A DNA stretch of 64,000 bases from assembly GCA_947579665.1 (NCBI GenBank), contig OX388349.1, forward strand, positions 26,692,459 through 26,756,458. The letters run 5' to 3'. Origin of the DNA: Sympetrum striolatum. Its lineage: Eukaryota; Arthropoda; Insecta; Odonata; Libellulidae. Shown in pieces: positions 11,609-24,640 of the stretch; position 1 is the first letter of the stretch; each line of letters opens with the position of its first letter. A program made the translations under genes and the position numbers. The notes under the pieces were generated by a model, which searched no databases, was not told where the DNA came from, and saw only the letters and a list, made by a program, of their open reading frames with translations.

Positions 11609-14600
11609 TGCAATAATATAACCGTGTTCCTTATTTCATCTTAGTTACATACATCATATTAAAATTTTAAGTAAAATGTGTAAACGTGCGCTCACGTAAC
11701 CTTAATTTAACCTCAGAACAGTTTTCTTTTATAAGTACAAATATATGGATCTTATGAATTACCTCTCCACCGGGGCTTCCCCACCGAGTGTGGGGCCGCA
11801 TTTCCTCTTAACCGGAGTTCGAAGCTATTTATGCTCAATACCATCACCGAACATTAATAATGCGTGCTTTTAATACCAATATTAGGTAATTCCCTCTCTT
11901 TATCAGCTACTTCGCAATAATTGCTAAATAGTTCCAAATTACCCTCCTCACAAATTCTTCTCGTTCCCTCTTCTGAAAGCTTTATTTCTATATGTTTCCT
12001 CCAATCCTTGTATTTAAAATCTCCGTAAGAAAGAGAGAATTGGTGGTGAGAATGCCAACACCATGGGAGTGATTTAGAAGAAAGATGTGGCGGAGCCTTA
12101 AGAGGCGTCGATGTGAGCAGTGGAAATATCGGTGGCGTGTGGAGAAAGAGGTGTGAATTGATGGCGGACATGTTTTTCTCCTCTGCAGAGAGAGGGCTTC
12201 GGAGGAGGAATAGCATAGAATAGAATAGTTTAATGAGGAAGACGCGGCAAAATTCATAACGCTTCTGTGAAAAGGATACAAATTTCAGTTAAAGATAAGA
12301 AAAAAGAGCCTAATTACCCTCGAAACAAGTTCATCCCGTTTCATCGATGAGCTGTACTAGTTATTAAAAAAAAGATTTTTCGCAGGAAAACTCATTTAAC
12401 AACAATATTAAATTATTTTGACGGCTTTTGTGCTATATTGAAAGTTTCAATATAAGAGTAGTGGTTATAGTAAATATATCCACAGTTAATGCACTTTCGG
12501 CGATATCTTTTCCAAATAACAGCAAGACTTGAGTGTTTCTTAACCAAATGCTTAAAGTGCGAGTGATTTTATAACTCGCACTATAACGAGGATTTCTTTG
12601 ATGATTTATTTTGCTAATACCTAAGGATGTACTAAAGCTTCCACACCCTGATTTAAAATGCAAAACTGTGTCATCCGAGCTCCTTAAGATAGTTTATCCA
12701 AACGGCAAATTTCGGCGGTCCATGTGTTGCACGCACTTAGAATTTGCGATTCGTATTGACTATCCTTTCGTTACTCTTTCTTTTCCTAATTTACATCGCA
12801 AACTTTCCCTTGTATCTTTATCTGAGCTAGAGGGGAACTTCTGCTGGTAGTTTCTCCATAGTTGGAGACTTTGCTGCAAATGCTTTTCCGTCATGTTTCA
12901 TTGATAAATGGTTTGAATGCAGTTCTCCAGGTCGCCTTATTTGCTTCGATTCAACGCTTTTAAAAGTTCGGGGATTGCGGTTTCAAAGTTTGCGTATCGC
13001 ATTATTACTTTCATCCACAACCCTAACGTGGAATATGCGATGTTGAATTAGATGGAGCCAGTCATGCTCAAGAGATATTAAAAAGGTATGAATTCTTCCA
13101 TTCTGGCCATTATATTTACTTTGGTAAATATAGTCAACCAACCGGAACTCGCAATTTTAAAAATGCCAACTATGCAACGAAGAATCAGAAATAATTGGCC
13201 ATAGTATCAATAACTAAATTATTTTCATTTAAAAAATATACTAAGCGTCATAACAATGTGTGTAAAATTATTTATCAGAAACTAGTATTAAATATAAGCA
13301 TATCAATTCACAAATAAAAAGCAACGCATAGCTTCATCATCAGATGATATGGTTTGAAACCTAGACCTTGATATTAAAACTTTATGGTATCGAGTAAAAG
13401 TTGTTTTCCATCATCTAACCCTATGTTATCAAAAATTTAAAGATCGAACCATTTGTAATTACAAAATATAAAAGAAAAAAGGGAATTTTTTGTATGCTTA
13501 GAAAATATGTCTTCAAATAGGAAAAATAAAAAAACCCTGTAAGAAAAAACCAACGAGAAGGGCGGTGTGAAAAACCGGGGAGACCCACTGACAGTTGCAG
13601 CTATGAAAATAAAAAGCAAGGGAAAGATACGGGAAATGAAAGTGTCAGGTACAAGCCTGTAAAAATATAATCTAAATGAACATTCATAAGAAGCAGACAA
13701 GAACAGATGTTGATTTTAAATTACCAGAGATAAGTAGTAGAATAAAGGAAAAAACGAAACAGCATGGTTAAAAAGAAAAAAAAACAATTTAAAGTAAAGA
13801 TAAAAGTAATACGAAAACTGTAAAAATGTTCTGCATTCATAGTAATTTTGTATTGTAACTGAGGTAACGTTAAACTCTCAATTAAGCATGAATAAGATTT
13901 AATGAACATAGCAAAAAATACAGATATAATAGTAAATATTGAATACCTTAAAAATATTGCGAAATGAACAGTATAATATTTATTTAAAGATTATACAAGG
14001 TCTACACAAATGATTTTAAATATTTTTGATTGTTTCATATATCATCTTAAAGGTACTACTTCCAATCATAAGACACAGACATCTTGCTCTCTATCATTGG
14101 TTATGATCCTACTATCATATCTCCTTTTAGCCAATATCGACCGTTAATTTCTTACTCGCATTTTGTCGCTTACTGCTTAATACATTTATTGACACAGTCA
14201 CAATAATATTATGTATTATTATACTAGACAAAAAAGATAAGCGAAGTATTGAGGAAAATTGTGATTTAGCGGCCGTGAATGTGACTGCCGTTAAATGCGT
14301 ATATAATATTCTTACGTCACTCAGGATAAGTTGTTTTTACTCTAAGCCCTTGTAAGTACCGCAATTGTTTTAATTTTTTGCTATCTATATATGCATTATA
14401 ATTTCTTAGCCAATTACATTTTTTACTCATTCAGTTCATAAATTCCGCAGTTTATCAAAGAAGAAATTTTTTAAGCCATGATTTTATGTGTGTAACTAGC
14501 TTCAGAAACACCGTGGTGCGTCTCCGGTTGTTCATCATTTTTGATCACAGCCTCCCTTTATCCTGCTTTATCCTCACAATATTTTTGGGCCACTTTTGGA

Positions 14601-17320
14601 GGCGTTGGCCAATGTGTCAATTCTGGCGTGAATTAAAGGACTGTTGCCCGCTAAAGGAAACCAATGTGTGGGCTCTGAATGGCGAAATCCATTAAAATTC
14701 TTACGGCGATATATCGATTGAATGCATTATGGTCGAAAGCTTTCGAATAGTGGTGAAGGAAGCGTATGTGAATGGAAAGAAGATAAAGGAAAGATGAGTT
14801 AGGAAAACTTTATAACCATGTTGTAACTTCAGCTTCCTTCTCCAGTTCTTTCCTTCTTAAAATTCTTCTTGATGTGGTGGAAAAAATGGGATTGGTTTAA
14901 TGTAATACCTCATGAGATCTGCAGTTTCCTTATTATTGCCATTATCTTGATTTTCGTTTTAATAGCGAATATTATAAAAATTCTCATCTGCTATTTTTAT
15001 CGATGCTCAACCCTATTTGCTGAATTTGATTACCTTTCTAATGGTGTTATTTCTTTATGAAATAAAAATACATCTCTGTGTTTTATACTTGGCTTGTGAA
15101 GTAATTCCTCATTTTTTTCTCTTAGATTATTGTAAACTAATGATTCTCTGTGTAACTTTCTTCTTTTGTAAGGGACCATTGATTTATTTTACATTTAACC
15201 TCTTTCATTTTCGGTAATATGGCCTTTGTTGAAGAGGCACGATTGTGCTCTTAAAGCAATACTGATCTAGATACATTGCAATCAAGGGAAGCGTATTTTT
15301 CATAAACACTATCATGCATCAGTTACTGCAAACCATATTCTGAGGAATGAAATATATTCATATGTCATTTGACACATTATAGAGAAAAGTGAATCTTTCA
15401 TTAACTTTTATCACAGTTTTGATCATGGTTATTTCAATTTCCATACACCTCTACATATCATCTGTTCCTCCTAGATCGCGTTTCTCTCTCCCTTTTATTT
15501 AAGAACAGACCGTTGTCCCCTACATCACGTGGACTCTGCCGTTTTGCTCGATTAAATCCAAAGAGTGGTTCACTTCGCTGCCTGATTTCTTCGCTGGAAT
15601 TTTCTCTCTTTCGGCTTCCAATCGTCCAAGAGTAGATACACACGCGGATCTATCTCCCGATCGGAGGGTACGTCTGATATGTCGCGGAAGACGCATTTAG
15701 ATCACGTCAATAATTGATGCTGGATTTTATTTTCATGAGCACCATAGGAAGTATGCACATCCCCTAAGTGATATTCCTAATAATGTACGATTACATGGGT
15801 TTTGCAGGGATTTTCAATAGGTCTGCGAATATTGACTACTGTCAACTCATGACAGATTTAAGAAATCTTGAAATGATGTTTTTCAATGGTCATGAAAGGC
15901 TGATAAGGCTTACTCAATACCACGCCTTTTTAGAAATTATGTTTTAGCCAAACTTAAGTTTACATTTGCTAGTTATTTCCCCGATGAAATTTATGTAAGA
16001 GCCTTCTTAATCAAGAAAGAATGTAATTTGAAACTGTAACAGTAAACTATCATAGGAGGTAACGATGATACAATATATAATTCAATTTTTGATAAAGTTT
16101 GGAAGGGTAAGGATGTCTAAAATACCATCACAAAATTTCGATACTTTATTGAAATAAAATCTCGCAAATTCTGCCTTAACTATTTGCTATAATTTTAGTT
16201 CTCAATCGGCCTCGTTTAGCTATCGGGTTCTTTGTCCAAAATGCGTTACTTTGCTTATTAATATACGATCAGTTGAAATTCCTACGTTAAGTTATGCTAC
16301 GATATATTTCCTTACAATAATAGGAAGCCTCGGTGACTTAAAGGTGCAAAATAACGTACGTATTACTGTACAGTGGTGTATGTTCAATAAGATATCTTTG
16401 TGAATGTTAATGAATTCCACAAACTTGCTAGAACCTTAATAAACTTTAAAGCGTTCAATTGTATATTCCTTCAAAAAATATACACAAAAGTAAAGCAGAA
16501 AAGAATTGGTAACAGACTTAAGTCTCATTTTTAGGTTTGAAAAATCAATCTTACACAAGTTAGCCTCCAAATCGATTTGCTTTCACGTTATTCAACGGGA
16601 TTTTGTTCTTCTACTCCAATTTCTGGGTTCAATTCCCTGACGCCAAACGTTATTTCTATACAAAGTTTCACCCACCGAATTTATCACGAGCTAGGGGAGA
16701 TCCCTATAGTATATAATTTCAATTTCTCTGGTTCATTGGAAACAGTGCTATCTGTCTGTCGAAGTCCTTCGGGATAAGAGAAGGAAAAATGGAAGGAGAA
16801 AGGGATTGACTTGGAAAAGGATATATTGAAAAGGGGTCTTCGGTCTGTTTATCTATTCTGAAGAGGATAAACCATGACTCAGTATCCATGAGCCTTTGGC
16901 ATTCCGTATGGCTTATAGTACTCACTATCCTCTATAATTATCTGAATATGACGCATTATTTTCCTCTCTTAATTCGCTTTATTTCCGTAGAAATCATTTC
17001 CCAATGTATAAATATGTTTCCATGGTGTTATGGTATCAAATTCCCTCTTCTTCATTGCTCTCGTCAATACTCTTTTAGTATTTCTGTTATAAGTATCAAT
17101 TGTTCATTTAAAAAAATAAATTAATGCAGTCAGACGTTTATTAATAGAAGGTTGGAAGTTATTTTAGTGCGTGTAATACTCGTTTAATGTTCAATGTGTG
17201 GAAATATTATTTATTTTTCTCTTCTGTGATATTAGCAAAATATTCCGATATTTATATTTAGCGTCAATAAATTTTGAAATGGGTTTGATTCCCTGAAACA
17301 TATACGTCAGTCTCTTTTAC
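11609..17320. other. Non-coding DNA, nothing recognised
   Basis: The open frames here reach 120 codons (minus strand, 11854-12216), but none resembles a known protein. The interval is AT-rich, with homopolymer-rich stretches near 13440-13800. A moderately CpG-rich patch lies at about 15460-15690. No further member of the repeat families described in this annotation was seen. Confidence 0.4.
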
Positions 17321-17400
17321 TGCAAAATGAAGGAGATAATTGGTACTTTTTCCACAAAATATTTTGTGGAAAAAGTACCAATTATCTCCTTCATTTTGCA
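17321..17400. repeat. Perfect 80-bp palindrome, 40-bp arms, no spacer
   Basis: The left arm (17321-17360) starts TGCAAAATGAAGGAGATAAT and ends CCACAAAAT. The right arm (17361-17400) is its exact reverse complement over all 40 bases, with no bases between them. Pairing stops at once on both sides: 17320 is C and 17401 is T. A perfect palindrome with no loop is unstable in most cloning hosts and normally decays quickly in eukaryotes. It is therefore either recent or an artefact of library construction or assembly. It does not look like the terminus of any transposon recognised here. Confidence 0.97.
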
Positions 17401-17941
17401 TGATGGATTTCCACCATATCTCGCCCGATTCTGTGAATTTTACTCTTTTACTGTTTAGATTACAGAGAAACTCATAAGATAGTTATGATGATCTTAATTG
17501 TAATTGGTGATACATATATCTGGAACAAAATGTTTTAAAATATATGCTATTAACATATTTCTAAGTAGGTATAGAATATATTGGGTAGTTTTTGCAATAT
17601 TGAGAATTCAAATCATGGCAAATTATTATTTCCATAAAACCATGCGATGCAAAATATATGAAACGGTGGAAACTTCTTATTAACTTTCTCAGTTTTTGAT
17701 TTCATTCTAATTACTGGTTTTTCAGAATGTGCTCATATGTACACAATTACTGTAAATGAAAATTTTATCTGCGTATCGTACGCCCATTTAAATTTCGTCC
17801 ATTGTGTTATATTTGGTATAATTACTTCTTCGCCTTATCCTTTAATTTGAATTATATTGCGTAAGAAACAATTCAAAAAAAGTTTATATCTATATTCAAA
17901 ATTTGAAGAGTTGAGAGAGACGTGATAAGAAATAAAACAGA
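17401..17941. other. Non-coding DNA, nothing recognised
   Basis: AT-rich spacer between two inverted repeats. No protein-like frame or repeat family was seen. Confidence 0.4.
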
Positions 17942-17986
17942 TTTTGTAACTTCCACTCTTTATAATAAATAATGGAAGTTACAAAA
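17942..17986. repeat. Inverted repeat, 14-bp arms, 17-bp spacer
   Basis: TTTTGTAACTTCCA at 17942-17955 is matched exactly by its reverse complement at 17973-17986, with the AT-rich spacer CTCTTTATAATAAATAA between. Weak similarity continues outward on both sides (GAAATAAA on the left against TTTATTTC on the right). This may be a decayed small foldback element about 0.6 kb from the larger palindrome. Confidence 0.85.
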
Positions 17987-20900
17987 CTTATTTTGAATCT
18001 CACTTTATTTCTGCTCTTTTTAACAATCTGTAGATTAGCCAAGGGAGTTTAGACTTGGTTTCTCCATGAATAATATGTGAAAATAATGTGCTAAAAGTGT
18101 TTTGAAAATTGAGATATATTCCACTACCACTGTTTTTGCATATCATATAATTTTTCCATTGTCGCACTTAAAACAAGAGTAACATTAGTCTGTAGCTCCT
18201 ATATCTACGAATTGTACTCGAGTAGTTTCTCCGAAAGTAATCATAGTCATTGCAGACAGGCACTGAATAGTCTCTTTGCTTTAGTTTAAGTGGAAATATT
18301 TGGATTAGAGGCTTTGTAGCGTAACACGTCTAGAATGAAAATAAAACGACATGTGGCGCGAAGAGTTTTGGTTAGAGGGAGAATTTCACTGGACCGGACG
18401 GGATTGAAGATAAGCGCCTTTTCAGAAGAAACAGCGCAACTTTTCATTCGGCGGATTACGCCAAAGGCGATTTCCAGAGCTTAAGGCTACTCATTAGCTT
18501 TCATAATGAATGAGGCGACCAAAGTTGATTAGAGGTCATCCGATATAAGAGCTAACGCTCCCTTTGCGAAGGAGAGAAAGATTTCGGAATGAATGCCCGT
18601 TGCATAGATTAGCTTATCCTATTACTTCCATGAGAATGAATTAGGCGAACAGTACGTTAAGTACAGGGGAAAAATTAAATTTCTCACTCTAAGTACTCTC
18701 TTTATAAGAGTTGACAGATTCTCTTTGTTTGTTGTCCTGAGTGTTTAGCAGTCAGGGTTTTTGATGTGCTCGAGGATTTAGGATGCTAAAATGAGATTTT
18801 GCTACTCTCATCTGCAGCGATTCTCTTTGTACCCTGAATTTCAAGATTTGGTTTCTTGCTTTTCTTCTCTTCAAATATACTGTATGACCTTCATTAGACC
18901 ACCTCTTGTCAAGCAATCTCTCCCATGAATATTTATTTTGTATTTCTGAATTAGTTTAATTCATGGTGATTCATGTCTTAAAATTACCTTATAGTTAAAA
19001 TTAGTAGCAGATATATTACGATTTATTTAATAAACCTTAACGAATAAAAATATCTTAAATTTATCTTACTAATTAGATACAATTTTTTAAGTTACTTACT
19101 TACTTTTAAATTTCTGCCTATGATGAAGAGAATGTTCATAATGCATATTATTTAATTGGGGATGTATTTTAGTTAGCAGAAAAGTACCACCTCCTGATCG
19201 TCGTAACTTCTCAATTTTCCGAAAAGGGCACCTATTATCCAGAGGATGCATTAGCTGCATATTGTAGGTGAGGCCTGAATACATTAAAGTGCTACCACCT
19301 TTTAATTCGAAGTTGACTTAAGGCAAGAGTTTTTATGGCAGTTTTTTCCCAATCATTCTACCGCATGACTTAATAAGTTTGTATTGAAATTGCAGATAGA
19401 ATTTCAAAGATGTCAAAGCAATATTATGTTCAGTCACTCCGGGCTTCACTTGGTGGAACTTCATCTTAACAAATAACATAAAATGAAGTATTACTTAATA
19501 ACACAAATAATTTATATTCTATATAGATATATATGATCTATAATATATTTATGTTATCATTTTATTTATTTTATATAATATCCAAGTAAAACTATTATAT
19601 TTATAAAGGAATAGAAACACACTTGTCCAGAGAGTGACAACAAATCGTATAATTTGAGTTCGCAGTGTAAACATACTTAGAAAAAGTAAGCATCCTTCGG
19701 AAATGTTTTGTATTATTTCACCAAACAGATTAATGGCAATTCCGAATTTGATATTAATATTAACAATATTTGACCATTGTTTTTATTTAAAGAATGTAAA
19801 TGATGTTTCGTAGGAACTTCAATAGAGCGTGATAATTCTTGAAATCCCTACATATAGAAAATAATGAACTCCCTGATGTGCCTAGAAATCGTTTTATAAA
19901 CTGTCGTTCGATGACAAAACACTAATTGAACGTTGCTATAAGCTCAAATATATACCTAAAATAAACATTTAAACTATTAAAACCCTCCAAGATGTGAAGA
20001 AACAACAAAATAGGTATTGAGAATCTCAGAAGTCACATCTTCCGTCCGTCTAGGGATAGCGAAACCCCAATCCTTCTAGATGACCGCACGACCTCGATTT
20101 TAATGCCTTGCATTATCACCTTGTGATTCATTTTATCGGGTAATTCGATTAAGATTAAATCATGCTTTGCCACTACCGTTACAATGGTATAACATAAATA
20201 GATATTCATACGTTTAATCTCTGTGATTTTTTATTTGTAACACTCTGTTCTACTTATCTTAACATGGAACCTTCTCGCAATTCAATGAGGATTTCATGCG
20301 TGAATTGCGGAAACGAATCGTTTATTCCCTTTCATTAACCTTCCTACCTGTTTAGTTAAACTTAGCAATCTTTCCACAGTCCGAAATCTCCTTATGAGAG
20401 AAACCTTAGGAGATCCGATATTCCAATCCAACGACTTTATTCCTTACCATACCCTTAAAACGAATATTTCACCCGTTTTCACTTCCTCCGCGTGAAACAT
20501 AAAGCTCTCCGGCGCACAGTAGGAAAAGACCGTGTTAATTGAGCGTACGGATCTTAATTGAGGCCATTAATTAGAGTTGTTATGGAACCGCTCATTCAAG
20601 CTTTTATTCCGCTCGATTAATAAAGCGGTATCCGAAACATGTCTCGTGGGTGGTGTGTTTTCCGTGTCGGAGGCGGTGCTAAAATTAATTCATCGAATGG
20701 GAAAAATGGAGGAAGTACTTGAAGGAAATTTTTCCGATGTTTTCTCGGGAGCCTTGTGTGCGATTTAGTTTTTTGCATAACCTCGCTGCGCTTTTGGGAT
20801 ACTTTGTGATCCACGTCAAGTTTTCCATTGCAGTTTATGAGACAATGAAAATTTTAATGAGTGAGGAAATATTAATAGAAACCCAGGAAGCAAAACCATT

Positions 20901-23094
20901 TGTTTATGGATACACTGGAATGTACAATGAACATAAATCATGAACACGTTTAGGATACACTGGAATTTACGTTTTATCTGTATTGAAATTGACGACAAAT
21001 AAATTGCTGGTATCAAACGGATTAAATGCTTCAGTGTGCTTAACAGAATTTATTTATTTATTTTCTCTTTACAAAAGATACTGAAAAATAAACTAATTCC
21101 AATCTCTCTCTTTGATAATTATTAAAGCCATCGTTCAAAAGTTTTTCATTGTTCGACGTTTGCTCAGACTGAAAGTGGCTGTACCAAGAAAAACACTATC
21201 CGACTCATTGATTCATTTCCAAATGCCTCTTGTATAATTTTATTGGTTTCAGTAGCACATTGTAAGCAAAATTTAATGCACATGCGCTTCTTCTCTAACA
21301 CCTTAATTATCACCGAACGCAAGAATTGTACCGCTAGTGTTGCAGGCTCGGACAAAATCCACTTTTGCACAGAGACTACACAAGGTAAACCCACGAAAAA
21401 GGGGCGTTTTACTTCTTATAGATATCGCTAAAAACTGCAAGACTTTTCATTGTGATACGTAAAGTGGTTCATGCATAAAAGACATCTTTATTTTAACAAA
21501 CCTTGTAGACAGCTTCTGGAGAATGATTTAACATCTACTTTGTTAACAACATTGTTCCATTTTTTTTTCTTACATCACTGAGACGCATGAAAGAGACGCA
21601 TAAGAGGTTGTAGAAATTATAAATCTTAATATTCGGTATTTTGTAGGTCAAATGGTCTCACAAATAGAGATCTCAAATATGGAACTCCTTGCGCAGAATG
21701 AGCAAGTTTTATATTTAAATTTAAAATAACACTACATATTAATATTTACCGTAGGTTGAACTATTTTTATTTATTTTTAGAATTCGGATTGCTCTACAAG
21801 TATAGTTGTATGAAGAATGTACATAATTAGTGCATTGAAAAGGATTTCAATCAGTTATACTATGTCAGTCCCAGTGGAGGTGATTATATTTGCGATATCG
21901 TATGTTTTAACTTTCTACAGTGTTGCAACATCATTTTAAGCTCTAAACGGTTAATAAAACCTCAGGATCAAAAGTGTGGGTTACATATACACATTGTATG
22001 ATCTCCATAAGTATGCATTTACGATATGATTTTTCGAAGATTATCTACAAAAATTATGATATAGTGTAAAGTTTGAACAATGAAAATTAAGTTCTACGCA
22101 ACTGTTTAGAGAAAGGAAAATAACGCCACGACTTATAAACTCCTGAGATAATCGATTGTAATGACTACATATTTTCAGAGGACTTTTGAATGAAAGACAT
22201 TGTTCTAGGAGAAAGTCCTGAAAGACTGTTAAACTTCTTCGAGCTCTCCGAAAGGCAAAACTTCCTTAGAAAATTATTTCTTGGTTACTATGGTTTTCTT
22301 TTGGTTGCGTAAATATAGTTGTTTGACTTCACATGACTTAGACAATACAATTTGCGAACTATTTAAGGCGAAGTAAATTCACACTTATTGCATCTCACAG
22401 TCCAAACTATTATAATTATGTTGGTTCAGACAAATTTTACTCTGTCTGCTTCCTTATCCCCACAAATCTCGAACCCGAGTTCATAAATGGGAATAGATAA
22501 AGAAGTGGTACGCATCAAATTGAAAGCGTGATATCGATCGTTTAGTCATAATTACGTTTCTACATTTAAAAAATAACGTAAAAACTGTTAATACTAAAAG
22601 TAAAGATTCATTTCGAAACTTGTAATGTAATTTTCTATTCGACAATTTGCATTTACGTTCCGAATCTTAATGAATAGATTTCAGCGAAAACAATCTAAAA
22701 GTAGGAACAGTACTTTATTAATGTATACATATTTAATTATTGTTTCTGTGAATTATGTAACTTTAATGCATACCTCCTATTTAGTATTTAAATATGAATT
22801 TCAGAGGGAAGTACACCAATAATTTTACATGCCCGACCTCAACCCTCACGAACTTAGATATGAAATAAACAACTGACATTTACATGAATATCTATATAAT
22901 TATGTTTAAATAATATAACAGATGATAATGCAGTCTGAGAATAACTGGTAATTGCATATTGATCATCGGCAGTAGAGATGTAAAAAAAATTAATCCGCTA
23001 ATTTTAACTTTTGTAAAGTAATTAGGAAAGTATCGGGAGTAATAGTTGTGATACCGCAGTATTTCTTTACAATTATAAACCTCTAGCAAAAGAT
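17987..23094. other. Non-coding DNA with CpG-richer patches
   Basis: No gene was recognised. Patches at about 18340-18600 and 20480-20700 have clearly more G+C and CpG than the surroundings, and the second contains homeodomain-type TAATTA cores. Around 19500-19620 the sequence is almost pure A+T. A 14-base phrase, GGATACACTGGAAT, occurs at 20907-20920 and again at 20952-20965, 45 bp apart. None of this identifies a function. Confidence 0.4.
19500..19620. repeat. AT-rich low-complexity tract
   Basis: About 120 bp made almost only of A and T, including TATATAGATATATATGATC and TTTATTTATTTTATATAATA. This is simple sequence with no coding content. Confidence 0.7.
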
Positions 23095-23240
23095 TTCGTG
23101 TGCTTGTACTCCAACTCGAAGGTCCCAGGTTCGTGTCGCTGCTAATCAAATATTTTTGGTTTGGTAATGGGTGTGTGTTCATATCCATTGTTTTTTATTG
23201 CCTCTCTCATTGTAATTTTCCAGTGAATAGATGTATCTCG
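23095..23240 (+). mobile_element. Diverged tRNA-derived SINE (same family as 11.4 kb)
   Basis: GGTCCCAGGTTCGTGTCG (23121-23138) is a mutated B box and T-arm. It is followed by GCTAATCAAATATTTTTGGT and GGGTGTGTGTTCATATCC, which align in order with CTGATCGGATTTTTCCGATT and GTGTGTGTTCGTTG in the copy at 11.4 kb. The T-arm no longer pairs, so it is an old copy. The 3' limit is uncertain because the A tail is gone. Confidence 0.65.
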
Positions 23241-24540
23241 GGACTAAGGCTGGAAAATGAGCATTATTCTAAAAGAAGCATTACAAGATGATTTTGTGTA
23301 ATAAAAGTCGTGAAATAATTTAAGTAATAGAGCAATAATGTCTCTACTATTATTACTATTTTGGAGGTTCAATTGTGTGCTGAAAATCAAAAATTGATAC
23401 CTTTTTTGTTCTGTGGAAGTGAAACATGTGGGAATTTAAGATAATAGTATTATATATCTCAGCAGCATTCCATTGCAACCACTATATGCCCAGTTTCGGT
23501 GGTATACCATTTGCAGAAATGTTGAACGTGCGGTAAGTCCTCCTCTTGTCCCCGTATTCAATCCTGAACTCCGCTAAAAGTAAATGTCCGAATCCTCTTT
23601 GTCCTCCTCAATATGTTTCTCCCTCTCTCAAACGCAGATCTTCGGTGCCCTAATGATCCCCACAATTCCGTTATCTAATTCTGCTGAGACGACGGCGCTG
23701 GACCGCGACCCATTTTCGACCCGCATCCAATTCTGTCTCGCTGCTAGATTGCAGGATTTCCCTGATCTAAGCACAGTCGAAGATTAGCTCCTTCATTACT
23801 AAACGGAAACAAAATTCAAGGGTCAATTATTGGCCGGAAATATTACAATGGATGTCTCCTACCAATGTAAAATGCTGAAAATAATATTCTGCATGCGATA
23901 AACAGGGTGCTTAATAACAAAATCTGTTTTCTTACATAATATATATTCATTCTTTATAGATCAAGGTTGTATATAACTGGAACTAAATGCAAATTTTCAC
24001 ATCTTATATTTTTAGGCATTCTATTAAAATATTCTGTGTCTATAACCTAAATAAGTTGTTTCGTATGATATTTTAAAACGGAACATTGCTTTTTGAAGCA
24101 ACAAGTTTTTTTCTAACTTTAAATACATCATATTTACTCATATTTCTTTCCGTATCCTGTTATCATCATCGACGCAGAAGAGATTCTTTCTTAAGGTTCT
24201 TCATATCTATCTTCCAGCTTTGTTTTAGCATATAAATTCCAACTCATCTCAATAGTTAAATCACCAATTCATGTAATCCAAGCATCATTTATTTAGCAAC
24301 CGAGTAATTATAAGTGTCATGTTAGCTGACTCAAGCCGAATTTTTTTACGAAGACTACAATTTTTAGAGGTCATGCACTAATTTCCTTTTGCTTTCAATG
24401 ATTTAGAGAAGAGCGAGTTTTTAAAAAGAGCTACAAATACATTTCCACTACACTATATGAATTATTTTTTGACATCATCAAGTTCAAGTTTCTACAAAAG
24501 TTCCATTTTACAGTAAAAATTACTTTTCAACTTTTAATTT
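23241..24540. other. Mostly non-coding; one weak exon-like patch
   Basis: Apart from the exon-like ORF at 23584-23787, which has its own entry, no protein-like frame or repeat was recognised in this interval. Confidence 0.4.
23584..23787 (+). CDS. Unrecognised 67-codon ORF with a splice-acceptor-like site
   Basis: I do not recognise this frame. It runs in a locally GC-richer stretch. A pyrimidine-rich tract (TTTCTCCCTCTCTC) ending in CGCAG at about 23617-23637 would make a plausible 3' splice site. The frame beyond it has no long homopolymer and mixed codon use (IFGALMIPTIPLSNS, then LDRDPFSTRIQFCLAARLQD) before a stop at 23785. If real, it could be a terminal exon of a gene with other exons elsewhere. 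The length is well within what chance produces, and no partner exon was found. Confidence 0.15.
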   Translation: MSESSLSSSICFSLSQTQIFGALMIPTIPLSNSAETTALDRDPFSTRIQFCLAARLQDFPDLSTVED

Positions 24541-24640
24541 AGGATAGCTGAATAATCCCTTATCGCCAATTCGGAGATCCGGGTTTGAGTCTTTGTCCTG
24601 TCAGACCTTTTTCATCTCCATTCCTCTTCGGAAAGTATAA
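24541..24640 (+). mobile_element. tRNA-derived SINE remnant (copy 2 of the 3.3-kb family)
   Basis: GATAGCTGAAT (A-box-like, 24543-24553) precedes GATCCGGGTTTGAGTCT, whose B box at 24582-24592 has decayed. The following TCCTGTCAGACC and TTTTCATCTCCATTCC match the sequence after the B box at 3.33 kb (TCCTAGGAGACC, TATTCATATCCTTTC). The shared flank makes common descent more likely than two unrelated tRNA pseudogenes. Confidence 0.5.

Noticed and set aside
11854..12216. 120-codon minus-strand ORF
   Set aside because: No motif, and its length is within chance for this window; an overlapping frame of similar size exists on the same strand.
13331..13370. CATCATCAGATGATATGGTTTGAAACC as another Penelope-type core
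   Set aside because: The order of elements does not match and no inverted arms or related flanks are present.
16619..16645. B-box-like GGTTCAATTCC
   Set aside because: No A box, poor T-arm pairing and no similarity to the SINE families in the window.
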